A stretch of 8,554 nt of DNA from Clostridiales bacterium (GCA_012515925.1 JAAYXM010000184.1:1-8554); one strand, 5' to 3'. Shown: positions 1-7,235, counted from the first letter of the stretch. The notes: a model not told the origin generated them from the sequence alone. A program made the numbers and translations.

Positions 1-1
1 C

Positions 2-202
2 ATACCCGGAATCCTGCGGGTGAGGAAGGACTATATTGTGATACCGGACAGACGGGAAGCGATTTTTTACGCGTTGGCGAACGCGAAAAAGGATGATATA
101 ATTGTACTTGCGGGAAAAGGGCATGAAACATATCAGGAAATTAATCATATAAAGTATCATATGGACGAACGCGAAATAGTCGCGGAGTTCTTCAACGAGT
201 AA
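2..202 (+). CDS. murE: MurE C-terminal fragment, UDP-MurNAc-tripeptide synthetase (5' end outside window)
   Basis: This is the last 66 codons of a Mur ligase, open from the left edge in the frame beginning at base 2 and ending with TAA at 200-202. MurE is a cytoplasmic ATP-dependent ligase that adds the third stem-peptide residue (diaminopimelate or lysine) to UDP-MurNAc-L-Ala-D-Glu. The visible part is the end of its C-terminal domain: IPDRREAI followed by a run ending in VLAGKGHETYQ, the segment typical of the MurE C-terminus. The substrate-selecting motif (DNPR or equivalent) lies upstream of the window, so the choice of diaminopimelate or lysine cannot be read. murF starts 21 bp downstream, the usual order. 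An ATG-like internal start is not relevant because the frame is open upstream. The family call is secure from the GKGHE motif and from the neighbour. Confidence 0.9.
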   Translation: MPGILRVRKDYIVIPDRREAIFYALANAKKDDIIVLAGKGHETYQEINHIKYHMDEREIVAEFFNE

Positions 203-223
203 ATTTGTGGGGGCTTATATATA

Positions 224-1582
224 ATGGATATGCTTACGCTCGAACAGGCGGCCGGCTTTTGCGGCGCGGATTGCGGCAATCTGCCCCATGCGGAAATAAC
301 GGGCATCAGCAAGGACAACCGCGTCGTAAAAAGCGGTGACCTTTTTGTGGCTATCCGCGGCGAGTGCTTTGACGGGCATGATTTTATAAAATCCGCCGAG
401 GAGGCCGGGGCGGCCGCCGTTTTAGCGGAAAGGCGGATTGAGGACGTTTCCGTACCTCAGTTAATTGTGGCGGACACGGTTAAGGCGCTGGGGGATATAG
501 CTTACGGTTACAGGAGAATGCTTGGTGTAAAGGTAATCGGCATTACAGGCAGTGTGGGCAAAACAACAACGAAGGAAATGACGGCAGGCGTTTTGTCGCG
601 AAAGCTGTACACCCATAAAACACTCGGAAACCTCAATAACCTGATAGGCCTGCCGTTTTCGGTGTTCGGCATAAACAAAAGTCACGAGGCCGCGGTTTTG
701 GAGATGGGGACCAACCGTTTCGGGGAGATATCCAGACTCTCCGAAATCGCGTGTCCGGATATAGCGGTTATCACATGTATCGGCGAGGCGCATATCGAGT
801 TCTTCGGGTCAAGGCGCGGGGTGCTTCGCGCAAAGCTTGAAATCACGGACGGCTTGAAGCCGGACGGGGTTCTGGTTTTAAACGGCGATGACGAATTGCT
901 TTGGGATCTTAAGGGGAAGCTTCCGTTTAAAACAATGTATTTCGGTGTCGAAAACAGCGATGCCGACGTATTCGGAAGCCTTGTATCGGGAGATATCGAC
1001 GGTTTAAAGTTTCGCGTCCGCGGTTTTGATACTGAGTTTTATTTGCCGTGCGGCGGCATGCATAATATAAAAAACGCGCTTTCCGCGATTTGCGTCGCGA
1101 TGAATTTTAATATAGACGAGCGGGACATCGCCGCCGGGCTTTCCGACTTCGTAAATACTGGGTACAGGCAAAAGATTATCGGGTATGCCGGGTTTACGGT
1201 GATAAACGACTGCTATAACGCGAACCCCGACTCGATGCTCGCCGCGCTTGACCTGCTTTGCGGCTGTACAGGCAGAAGGATAGCGGTTTTAGGCGATATG
1301 CTCGAGCTCGGAGAGGCGTGCGCCGCGGCGCATTACAATACGGGTATGGCAGCCGCGAGCCGATGCGATATGCTTGTTGTCTGCGGCGAAAACGCGAAAT
1401 ATTATAAATATGGCGCAAGCGACGCGGGTATGAACCTGGATGGTATATTGACGTTTGATACCGTGGAGAAGCTTTTGGAGCGGATTTCCGGCCTGATACA
1501 ATGCGGGGACACGGTTCTGGTCAAGGGCAGCCGGGGCATGAGAATGGAACGGATAGTAAACAGGCTGACTGAGGAAGAGTAA
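224..1582 (+). CDS. murF: MurF, UDP-MurNAc-tripeptide:D-Ala-D-Ala ligase
   Basis: Cytoplasmic ATP-dependent ligase that adds the D-Ala-D-Ala dipeptide to UDP-MurNAc-tripeptide, the last soluble step of precursor synthesis. The 452-residue length is normal. The N-terminal substrate domain has SGDLFVAIRGE..DGHDF (about residues 37-54). The central ATPase domain has the P-loop GITGSVGKTTTKE (106-118), the MGTNRFGEI segment (161-169), GEAHIEFFGS (187-196) and AKLEI (203-207), where K204 would be the lysine carbamylated in Mur ligases. The C-terminal domain has NDCYNANPDSM (328-338), LGDMLELGE (356-364) and VLVKGSRGMRMERIV (431-445). All of these are family hallmarks. The ATG at 224 follows a weak G-rich ribosome site (GTGGGGG, 207-213); a second in-frame ATG at 230 is further away and less likely. 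It is 26 bp from mraY and probably co-transcribed with murE. Confidence 0.96.
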   Translation: MDMLTLEQAAGFCGADCGNLPHAEITGISKDNRVVKSGDLFVAIRGECFDGHDFIKSAEEAGAAAVLAERRIEDVSVPQLIVADTVKALGDIAYGYRRMLGVKVIGITGSVGKTTTKEMTAGVLSRKLYTHKTLGNLNNLIGLPFSVFGINKSHEAAVLEMGTNRFGEISRLSEIACPDIAVITCIGEAHIEFFGSRRGVLRAKLEITDGLKPDGVLVLNGDDELLWDLKGKLPFKTMYFGVENSDADVFGSLVSGDIDGLKFRVRGFDTEFYLPCGGMHNIKNALSAICVAMNFNIDERDIAAGLSDFVNTGYRQKIIGYAGFTVINDCYNANPDSMLAALDLLCGCTGRRIAVLGDMLELGEACAAAHYNTGMAAASRCDMLVVCGENAKYYKYGASDAGMNLDGILTFDTVEKLLERISGLIQCGDTVLVKGSRGMRMERIVNRLTEEE

Positions 1583-1608
1583 AGAATTTAAACGGGTATG
1601 GTGGAGCT

Positions 1609-2601
1609 ATGATTGTTGAGTTGATATTCGCCGCGCTTTTGGCGTTTTTTGTGACCGCGGTTTCCGGAAAGCTTATTATTCCGTATCTTCGAAAGCTGAA
1701 AATAGGACAGAGTATCCTGGAAATCGGGCCGAAATGGCATATGGGCAAGCAAGGGACCCCGACGATGGGGGGAATTATGTTTATACTCGGAAGCGGGATT
1801 TCGGTGTTTCTGGCCGGACTTCCGCAAATGCTGCAAGGTGACGTAAGGCATATACTGATTTTCGCGTTCGCGGCGATTTTCGGCTGGATCGGGTATATAG
1901 ACGACTACGCGAAGGTTGTCAAAAAGCGAAACAAGGGCCTTACGGTCATGCAAAAGCTGATTCTGCAGTTTACCGCAGCGGCCGTTTTCCTGTCGTTTTT
2001 GCGCTATTTGGGCGACTTTACGTCAAATCTGTATATACCTTTTATAGACTATACGATTCCCGTAAGCTGGGTGCCGTACCTGATATTTATGCTTATATTC
2101 ATAGTGGGGTTTGTTAACGGCGCGAATCTGACGGACGGCGTAGACGGGCTTGCGGCATGTGTAACATTGCCGGTATTGCTCATGTTCGCCGTAATCGGCG
2201 CGCTTTCTCAGACAACGGGCGCGGCTCTTGTGTCCGCATCGCTTTCAGGCGCGCTTTTTGGGTTTTTAATATATAACTATAACCCCGCGAAGGTGTTTAT
2301 GGGCGACACGGGCTCGCTGTTTATAGGCGGAGCCGTGTGCGCGCTCGCGTTCGCTTACGACATGCCGCTTATCCTGCTTATCGCGGGGATTGTGTATGTT
2401 ATCGAGGCGGCGTCCGTTATTATTCAGGTTCTTTATTTTAAGCTTACGAACGGCAAAAGAGTCTTTAAAATGGCGCCGCTGCATCATCATTACGAGATGT
2501 GCGGCATGAGCGAAAAGCGCATTTGCTCGGTGTTTGCCGCGGTATCCGCGCTCGGCTGCGCAATCGGTTTTTTCAGTATTATTAGCAGATTATTCATGTA
2601 A
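1609..2601 (+). CDS. mraY: MraY, phospho-N-acetylmuramoyl-pentapeptide transferase
   Basis: Integral membrane enzyme that transfers phospho-MurNAc-pentapeptide from UDP to undecaprenyl phosphate, making lipid I on the inner face of the membrane. The 330 residues form a polytopic protein with about ten hydrophobic segments. Family motifs are in order: GPKWHMGKQGTPTMGG (40-55), IDDYAKVVKKRNKGLT (97-112) with the aspartate pair D98/D99, NLTDGVDGLA (173-182), NYNPAKVFMGDTGSLFIGG (223-241) with D233, and MAPLHHHYE (288-296) carrying the histidine triplet. The ATG at 1609 has a purine-rich GTGGAG immediately before it (1601-1606), only about two bases from the start codon. The N-terminus nevertheless aligns in length with known MraY proteins, so I keep it. 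ftsW begins 12 bp after the stop; the murD gene often found at this point is absent. Confidence 0.97.
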   Translation: MIVELIFAALLAFFVTAVSGKLIIPYLRKLKIGQSILEIGPKWHMGKQGTPTMGGIMFILGSGISVFLAGLPQMLQGDVRHILIFAFAAIFGWIGYIDDYAKVVKKRNKGLTVMQKLILQFTAAAVFLSFLRYLGDFTSNLYIPFIDYTIPVSWVPYLIFMLIFIVGFVNGANLTDGVDGLAACVTLPVLLMFAVIGALSQTTGAALVSASLSGALFGFLIYNYNPAKVFMGDTGSLFIGGAVCALAFAYDMPLILLIAGIVYVIEAASVIIQVLYFKLTNGKRVFKMAPLHHHYEMCGMSEKRICSVFAAVSALGCAIGFFSIISRLFM

Positions 2602-2613
2602 ACGGAGGGGACT

Positions 2614-3738
2614 ATGGCAAAGAAGAAATCTGCCGCGAAGCCGGCCGGAGATATGGATTACCCGTATTTGATTCTTGTACTGCTGCTGCTCGGAATCGGG
2701 CTTGTTATGGTTTTCTCCTCAAGCTATGCGACGGCTTATTACAAAAACCTGCCGTCAGCCTATTATTTTATCCGTCAGGCATTGTTTGCCGCCGCGGGCA
2801 TTGTTATAATGTTCGCGATAAGCTATATGGATTACAGGAGATTTAAGATTCTCTCCCCGCTTCTGCTTATCGTGAGTATCGGGTTGCTTATACTGGTGCT
2901 TTTTATCGGCGTCGGCAACTACGGCGAAAAACGCTGGATTAATTTAGGGTTCACTACGTTTCAGCCCTCGGAGATTGCCAAGGTCGCGGTAATATTTTTC
3001 TTTTCGAGCATGATATCCACATATTCCGAGAAAATGCGCACATTCAGGTACGGAGTCCTTCCGTTTGTGTTAGTGCTCGGTACCATCGGCGGGCTTATGT
3101 ATCTTGAGCCTCACTTGTCCGGCGCGATTCTGATTATCGGCGTCGGCGCCGCGCTGATGTTTATCGGCGGAACACACTGGCTTTGGTTCGCGGGCTCACT
3201 CGGCGCCGCGGGCGCCGTGGGATTTATCGCGATTAATTTCATTGATTACGCGCGAAAGCGTGTTGAAATCTGGTTTGACCCGTTCGTCGACCCGCGCGGC
3301 AAAGGGTATCAGATAATCCAGTCCCTTTACGCAATCGGCTCGGGAGGCCTACTGGGCCTCGGATTCGGCAACAGCCGGCAGAAATACCTGTATTTGCCCG
3401 AAGCGCATAACGATTTTATTTTCGCGGTCATATGCGAGGAGCTCGGCTTTATAGGCGCGGTTATTGTTATCCTTCTGTTTGTACTTTTGATTCTAAGGGG
3501 GTACTGGATTGCGCTCCACGCGCGCGATAAATTCGGGGCTCTTTTAGTTTCGGGAATTACGACGCTGATAGCGTTTCAGACTTTTTTGAATATCGCGGTT
3601 GTAACCGGCGTTCTGCCCGTAACCGGGGCATCACTGCCGTTTTTCAGCTACGGCGGCACCGCGCTATTAATCCTGCTCGCGGAAATGGGAGTAGTTTTAT
3701 CGGTATCAAGATATATACCCGCCCCGAAAGCGGGGTAA
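2614..3738 (+). CDS. ftsW: FtsW/SpoVE-type SEDS peptidoglycan glycosyltransferase
   Basis: Polytopic membrane protein of the SEDS family (FtsW/RodA/SpoVE), which polymerises lipid II into glycan strands together with a class B penicillin-binding protein. The 374 residues begin with a short lysine-rich cytoplasmic tail (MAKKKSAAK), then about ten membrane segments. Visible signatures are GEKRWINLGFTTFQPSEIAK (104-123), EPHLSGA (165-171), DPRGKGYQIIQSLYAIGSGG (226-245), LPEAHNDFIFAV (261-272) with D267 in the position of the SEDS catalytic aspartate, and GVLPVTGASLPFFSYGG (332-348). The EPHLSGA segment replaces the more common PDLGT. A strong ribosome site GGAGGGG (2604-2610) lies 3 bp before ATG. 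Position in the dcw cluster next to murG favours FtsW or its sporulation relative SpoVE over RodA; sequence alone does not decide between the two. Confidence 0.94.
   Translation: MAKKKSAAKPAGDMDYPYLILVLLLLGIGLVMVFSSSYATAYYKNLPSAYYFIRQALFAAAGIVIMFAISYMDYRRFKILSPLLLIVSIGLLILVLFIGVGNYGEKRWINLGFTTFQPSEIAKVAVIFFFSSMISTYSEKMRTFRYGVLPFVLVLGTIGGLMYLEPHLSGAILIIGVGAALMFIGGTHWLWFAGSLGAAGAVGFIAINFIDYARKRVEIWFDPFVDPRGKGYQIIQSLYAIGSGGLLGLGFGNSRQKYLYLPEAHNDFIFAVICEELGFIGAVIVILLFVLLILRGYWIALHARDKFGALLVSGITTLIAFQTFLNIAVVTGVLPVTGASLPFFSYGGTALLILLAEMGVVLSVSRYIPAPKAG
3722..3735 (+). other. GC-rich hairpin at the ftsW stop codon
   Basis: CCCCG-AAAG-CGGGG forms a perfect 5-bp stem with a four-base loop within the last codons of ftsW, ending one base before its TAA. 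The GAGG ribosome site of murG begins five bases after the stop (3741-3744). There is no following T run, so it is not an intrinsic terminator. It could affect coupling of murG translation or mRNA processing, but it may simply be the codons for the terminal residues APKAG. Confidence 0.35.
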
Positions 3739-3750
3739 GTGAGGTTTGGT

Positions 3751-4893
3751 ATGAGGGTAATGTTTGCCTGCGGCGGGACGGGAGGCCATATAAACCCGGC
3801 CATCGCCGTCGCGAAATTCATCAAGGAACGTCACCCGGAGGCGGAGATTTGCTTTGTGGGCGCATCCGGCGGTATGGAGGCGCGCCTTGTGCCCGAAGCC
3901 GGGTATAAGATAAAAACCATTGATATCGAGGGCTTTCAGCGCAAAGCAAGCTTCGGCGCGGCACGCCGCAACGTCCGGGTATTATACAAAACGTTAAACG
4001 CGCTTAAAGCCGCGGACGGGATTATCCGCGATTTTTCACCCGATATAGTTATCGGCACCGGCGGATTTGTGAGCTTCCCCGTGATTTACAGGGCCTCAAG
4101 GTCGGGAATACCGACGCTGATTCACGAGGCGAACGCGTTCCCGGGCCTTACAAGCCGGGTTTTATCAAAATACGCGAGTCGGGTTCTGGTGAATTTCGCC
4201 GAGAGCCGGAGGTTCTTTAAAAACACGGATATAAAGGTCGTCGGCATGCCGATACGCGAGGATATCCTGTTTAAGGACAGAGAGCAGGCAAGACGCGAGC
4301 TGAAGCTTACGGACAAGCCGCTTTTTGTGAGTTTTTTTGGGTCTCTCGGCGCCCGGGACATGAACAATATAATGCTTGAATTCATTAAGACCGAGATGAA
4401 AGACCCCGGGCGGTTCCACCACATACACGCAACCGGCAGGTTCGGCTTTGAGTGGATGCCCGAAAAGCTTCGCGAAAACGGCTACAGCCCGGAGAAGTTT
4501 CCGTTTATCGGGATACGCGAATATATAAGCGATATGCCGCGCGTACTCGCCGCGGCGGATTTGGTCATGTGCAGGGCTGGCGCGTCGACGCTATGCGAAA
4601 TATCCGCGCTCGGAAAGCCCGCAATCATAATCCCGTCACCGAACGTGACCGCGAACCATCAGGAGATTAACGCCAATGTACTGAAAAACGCCGGGGCGGC
4701 GGAAGTGCTTTTGGAAAAGGACGCGACCCCCGATAAACTGTATAACCTTGTCGCAAAATTGCTGGAGAGCCCCGAAAGACGCGCCGCTATGTCAGAAAAG
4801 CTCGGCGGTATGGCGATACTCGACGCGACGGCGCGCATATATAACGAAATAATATCAATACTAAAAAACCGAAATCATACGCGCATTCAATGA
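3751..4893 (+). CDS. murG: MurG, lipid I GlcNAc transferase making lipid II
   Basis: Peripheral membrane glycosyltransferase (GT28, GT-B fold) that transfers GlcNAc from UDP-GlcNAc to lipid I, giving lipid II. With the ATG at 3751 the protein has 380 residues. The N-terminal domain shows the glycine-rich loop ACGGTGGHINPAIA (6-19), IGTGGFVSFPV (101-111) and HEANAFPGLTSR (125-136). The C-terminal domain begins near GSLGARDMN (197-205) and has the UDP-GlcNAc site RAGASTLCEISALGKPAIII (275-294) and PSPNVTANHQEINA (295-308). The open frame extends back to a GTG at 3739 directly after the ftsW stop, but that GTG lies inside the ribosome site (GTGAGG, 3739-3744), six bases before the ATG, so I prefer 3751. 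The C-terminus is slightly longer than in many homologues, ending in a basic tail NRNHTRIQ. Confidence 0.95.
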   Translation: MRVMFACGGTGGHINPAIAVAKFIKERHPEAEICFVGASGGMEARLVPEAGYKIKTIDIEGFQRKASFGAARRNVRVLYKTLNALKAADGIIRDFSPDIVIGTGGFVSFPVIYRASRSGIPTLIHEANAFPGLTSRVLSKYASRVLVNFAESRRFFKNTDIKVVGMPIREDILFKDREQARRELKLTDKPLFVSFFGSLGARDMNNIMLEFIKTEMKDPGRFHHIHATGRFGFEWMPEKLRENGYSPEKFPFIGIREYISDMPRVLAAADLVMCRAGASTLCEISALGKPAIIIPSPNVTANHQEINANVLKNAGAAEVLLEKDATPDKLYNLVAKLLESPERRAAMSEKLGGMAILDATARIYNEIISILKNRNHTRIQ

Positions 4894-5009
4894 AATTCAC
4901 CCGAACGCGCATGAAAGCATAGTATATCCTGTAGGCATGGTGGGGCGTTTGAAACAGAAGTCGCACCTCTCAAAAGCCTCTACTATTTCAGGCTGCAGGA
5001 GGATATTAT
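4894..5009 (+). other. 116-bp spacer between murG and murA
   Basis: This is the only sizeable gap within the first seven genes. I see no convincing promoter: a TTGAAA at 4949-4954 has no -10 box at proper distance. There is no terminator hairpin with a T run. An 8-base direct repeat ACGCGCAT occurs at 4879-4886 (last codons of murG) and 4905-4912. A short stem GCCT/AGGC flanks 4976-4993 just before the murA ribosome site. Possible upstream ATGs give only short, unsupported peptides. Confidence 0.4.
4998..5003 (+). promoter_or_regulatory. Ribosome binding site of murA
   Basis: A perfect AGGAGG sits six bases before the murA ATG. It is one of the strongest such sites in the window and fixes the murA start at 5010. 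Confidence 0.85.
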
Positions 5010-6263
5010 ATGGGCGCACTGATAATAGACGGGAATATTCCGTTAAACGGCAGGATTTCGGTGCACGGTTCCAAAAACAGCGTATTGCCGATACTGGCCG
5101 CCGCGCTGCTCAACGGCGGTGAAAGCATCATACATAATTGTCCGGATTTGCGCGATGTAAGCTCGGCCGTAAACATTCTTAAGTACTTAGGCTGCTCGGT
5201 AAAGCGCGAGAAGGACGTAGTAATTATCGATTCCTCCAATCTGACATGCAACGATATTCCCGATAACCTGATGCGGGAGATGAGGTCCTCGGTTATCTTT
5301 CTCGGGGCGATTATAAGCAGGTGCGGTAGCGCATCGCTTACGTTCCCGGGCGGCTGCGAGCTGGGCCCGCGGCCGATTGATTTGCACCTTGCCGCGCTCA
5401 GGGAATTGGGCTGCGCCGTTCTTGAGGAGGGCGGGCATATTACCTGCACGGCGGACAACATGCAGGGAAAGGATATTATCCTTTCGTTCCCGAGTGTCGG
5501 CGCGACGGAAAACATAATGCTCGCCGCGGTTTCATGCAAGGGTACGACAAGAATACTCAACGCGGCGCGGGAGCCGGAAATCGAGGATTTGCAGAGGTTT
5601 CTGCGCGCGATGGGCGCGAATATATCCGGCGCGGGCAGCTCGACCATAGAGATTGTCGGCGGGGCTAGGCTTCATAATGCCGAACACTTCGTTATCCCCG
5701 ACAGGATTGTCGCCTCGACTTACATTATCGCGGCGGTCATGACGGGCGGGGAGGTTTTGATAGAAAAAATCATTCCCGAGCATATTATGACGGTTACGTC
5801 GCTTTTAAACGGCGCGGGCTGCAGCGTGACGCTGGGACGGGACTGCGCGCTGGTGCGCCGTACGGGGACGCTGTGCGCGTTCCGCTCAATCAGGACAATG
5901 CCGTATCCCGGTTTCCCTACGGACGTCCAGCCGCCGTTGATGGCGCTTACTACCCGGTGCGTCGGAACGACGGTTTTTATCGAAAACATATTCGAAAACC
6001 GTTACAGGCATGTCAGCGAGCTCATAAGAATGGGCGCGGATATAAAAATCGAGGGAAAGGTCGCGCTTGTGTACGGGGTACGTGAGCTTTCCGGGGCGAA
6101 GGTTGCCGCGACGGATTTGCGCGGCGGGGCGGCGTTGATAATAGCCGCGCTCGGCGCCGACGGAACAAGCGAAATTACGGGCGTTTCACATATCGACCGC
6201 GGATATGAGCATATAGAGAACACGCTTTCACAGCTCGGCGCGAAGATTCGCAGGGTGGAATAG
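5010..6263 (+). CDS. murA: MurA, UDP-GlcNAc 1-carboxyvinyltransferase
   Basis: Cytoplasmic enolpyruvyl transferase that joins phosphoenolpyruvate to UDP-GlcNAc, the first committed step of peptidoglycan synthesis. The 417-residue length is typical. Catalytic and binding residues are visible: K22 and N23 in HGSKNSVLPIL (19-29); the catalytic loop PGGCELGPRPIDLHL (113-127) with the reactive cysteine C116, where homologues resistant to fosfomycin have aspartate; EIEDLQRFLRAMGA (190-203); PYPGFPTDVQPPLMAL (298-313) with D305; D369-LRGG-AALIIAAL; and HIDRGYEHI (394-402) with R397. Intact C116 suggests a fosfomycin-sensitive enzyme by family knowledge. A perfect AGGAGG precedes the ATG. Many Bacillota carry two murA copies; whether this genome has another cannot be seen. 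Here it occupies the place where murC or murB stands in other dcw clusters. Confidence 0.96.
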   Translation: MGALIIDGNIPLNGRISVHGSKNSVLPILAAALLNGGESIIHNCPDLRDVSSAVNILKYLGCSVKREKDVVIIDSSNLTCNDIPDNLMREMRSSVIFLGAIISRCGSASLTFPGGCELGPRPIDLHLAALRELGCAVLEEGGHITCTADNMQGKDIILSFPSVGATENIMLAAVSCKGTTRILNAAREPEIEDLQRFLRAMGANISGAGSSTIEIVGGARLHNAEHFVIPDRIVASTYIIAAVMTGGEVLIEKIIPEHIMTVTSLLNGAGCSVTLGRDCALVRRTGTLCAFRSIRTMPYPGFPTDVQPPLMALTTRCVGTTVFIENIFENRYRHVSELIRMGADIKIEGKVALVYGVRELSGAKVAATDLRGGAALIIAALGADGTSEITGVSHIDRGYEHIENTLSQLGAKIRRVE

Positions 6264-6278
6264 ACTATACAGAAGATG

Positions 6279-6287
6279 GGAGGGGAG
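6279..6287 (+). promoter_or_regulatory. Ribosome binding site that decides the ftsQ start (TTG)
   Basis: GGAGG at 6279-6283, continuing as GGAG to 6287, lies seven bases before a TTG at 6291. The in-frame ATG at 6276 has no purine-rich site at proper spacing upstream and would place this strong site inside the coding region. The TTG is therefore the more likely start. Confidence 0.7.
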
Positions 6288-6290
6288 CCA

Positions 6291-7037
6291 TTGGCGAGAC
6301 GCAGAAAGAAAAGACGCCGGAGAAACTTCGGGTCTATCCTGACGGTTTTGACAGTTCTTATAGTCGCGGGCGCTATAATCACGTCGATTACGGTTTTTCT
6401 GAAGGTCGCGAAGTTCGAGGTTGTCGGTACTTCAAAATACAGCCCCGCCGAAATAATCGAAGCGTCCGGGATAAAAACCGGCGAAAACATGTTTTCGGTT
6501 AATAAGTTCAAGGTTTCCTCGAATATCCTTAAGAAGTTTCCGTATATCGGACAGATTAAAATAAACAGGCGGTTTCCGGACACGTTTATTTTTACAGTAA
6601 CCGAACGTACCCCGGCGGGATATATTGAAGCGGATGACAGAATCTGGCTTGTCGCGTCCGACGGGTATTTGCTCGAAAGCTTTGAACGCGCGGAGTTTAA
6701 GCTCGTAGTGCCGCAAATTGTCGGCGCGTCCCTTATGTCCCCGTTGCCCGGCAGCAAGGTGTCGTTTGAGGAACAGGGAAAAATCCCGGCGCTTTCCGAA
6801 ATAACGAGCGGGCTGCACAAGCACGGTCTTATTCCGCAAATAAACCTGATTGATATATCTAAGCTCTACTCGCTGAGCTTTACATATCAGAACAGGCTTA
6901 AGGTGGTGTTGGGTGATGTCTCGGATATAAACGCGAAAATAAAGATGTTTAACGCCGTTAGGGACAAGCTTAAGGAAACCGACAAGGGCACCGTTACGCT
7001 GACAAACCCCGGCGAGGCGAGGTTTAAACCCGAATGA
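6291..7037 (+). CDS. ftsQ: FtsQ/DivIB division protein
   Basis: Bitopic membrane protein of the divisome that links FtsB/FtsL-type partners and the septal synthase. From the TTG at 6291 it has 248 residues: a strongly basic cytoplasmic tail (ARRRKKRRRRN, 2-12), one membrane segment (about 16-37), then an extracytoplasmic POTRA domain beginning FEVVGTSKYSPAEIIEASGI (42-61) with GENMFSVN (64-71) and INRRFPDTFIFTVTERTP (91-108), and a beta domain to about 240 containing YIEADDRIWLVASDGYLL (111-128). The ending VTLTNPGEARFKPE resembles the usual FtsQ/DivIB C-terminus. An upstream ATG at 6276 would add five residues. Gene position, between murA and ftsZ, and the domain layout make the family call firm; whether it is named FtsQ or DivIB is a matter of lineage. 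Confidence 0.9.
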   Translation: MARRRKKRRRRNFGSILTVLTVLIVAGAIITSITVFLKVAKFEVVGTSKYSPAEIIEASGIKTGENMFSVNKFKVSSNILKKFPYIGQIKINRRFPDTFIFTVTERTPAGYIEADDRIWLVASDGYLLESFERAEFKLVVPQIVGASLMSPLPGSKVSFEEQGKIPALSEITSGLHKHGLIPQINLIDISKLYSLSFTYQNRLKVVLGDVSDINAKIKMFNAVRDKLKETDKGTVTLTNPGEARFKPE

Positions 7038-7235
7038 ACCCGTGTCGAATACCGGTAAAAAACATAAAAAAATGAAAATCTGATATAAACAGGTAAAAAT
7101 TACATTGATATTCTTGCAAAAAAATATAAAGAAAAAAAGATTTCTATTGACCTGTAAACATAAAACATATAAAATATAATCAAATGTATATTTTTGATAA
7201 AATGAATAATAGTATAAACAGGGAGGACTCGTGTT
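7038..7235 (+). promoter_or_regulatory. A+T-rich 198-bp control region before ftsZ
   Basis: This spacer is far richer in A and T than any flanking gene and separates ftsZ from ftsQ. It contains the promoter at 7147-7175, a ribosome site GGGAGGA (7221-7227), a 10-base direct repeat TATAAACAGG (7084-7093 and 7213-7222) and the inverted pair CAGGT (7090-7094)/ACCTG (7150-7154), which overlaps the -35 box. Several A runs (7059-7073, 7118-7137) suggest curved DNA upstream of the promoter. I see no intrinsic terminator for ftsQ and no ftsA. Confidence 0.6.
7147..7175 (+). promoter_or_regulatory. Vegetative (sigma-A/sigma-70 type) promoter of ftsZ
   Basis: TTGACC (7147-7152) and TAAAAT (7170-7175) are separated by exactly 17 bases; each differs from consensus at one position. 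An overlapping TATAAT at 7175-7180 is too far (22 bases) from this -35. A start near 7182 would give a leader of about 55 bases before the ftsZ ATG. The A-rich DNA immediately upstream could act as an UP element. Confidence 0.7.

Noticed and set aside
220..225. TATAAT overlapping the murF start codon
   Set aside because: A promoter there would start transcription inside murF, and no -35 box at proper spacing was seen; it is A+T-rich leader sequence.
1598..1612. Four-codon frame (ATG GTG GAG CTA TGA) overlapping the mraY start as ATGA
   Set aside because: It could in principle couple translation, but it contains the mraY ribosome site, has none of its own, and is too short to support.
3739..3750. 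GTG at 3739 as the murG start
   Set aside because: The GTG is part of the ribosome site for the ATG at 3751 and the added residues (MRFG) are not part of the usual MurG N-terminus.
5006..5647. Minus-strand open frame of 213 codons
   Set aside because: Fully antisense to the securely identified murA; no motif or translation signal.
6002..6820. Minus-strand open frame of 272 codons
   Set aside because: It is antisense to murA and ftsQ, rich in S, T, P and I as expected from reverse reading of their codons, and shows no recognisable domain.
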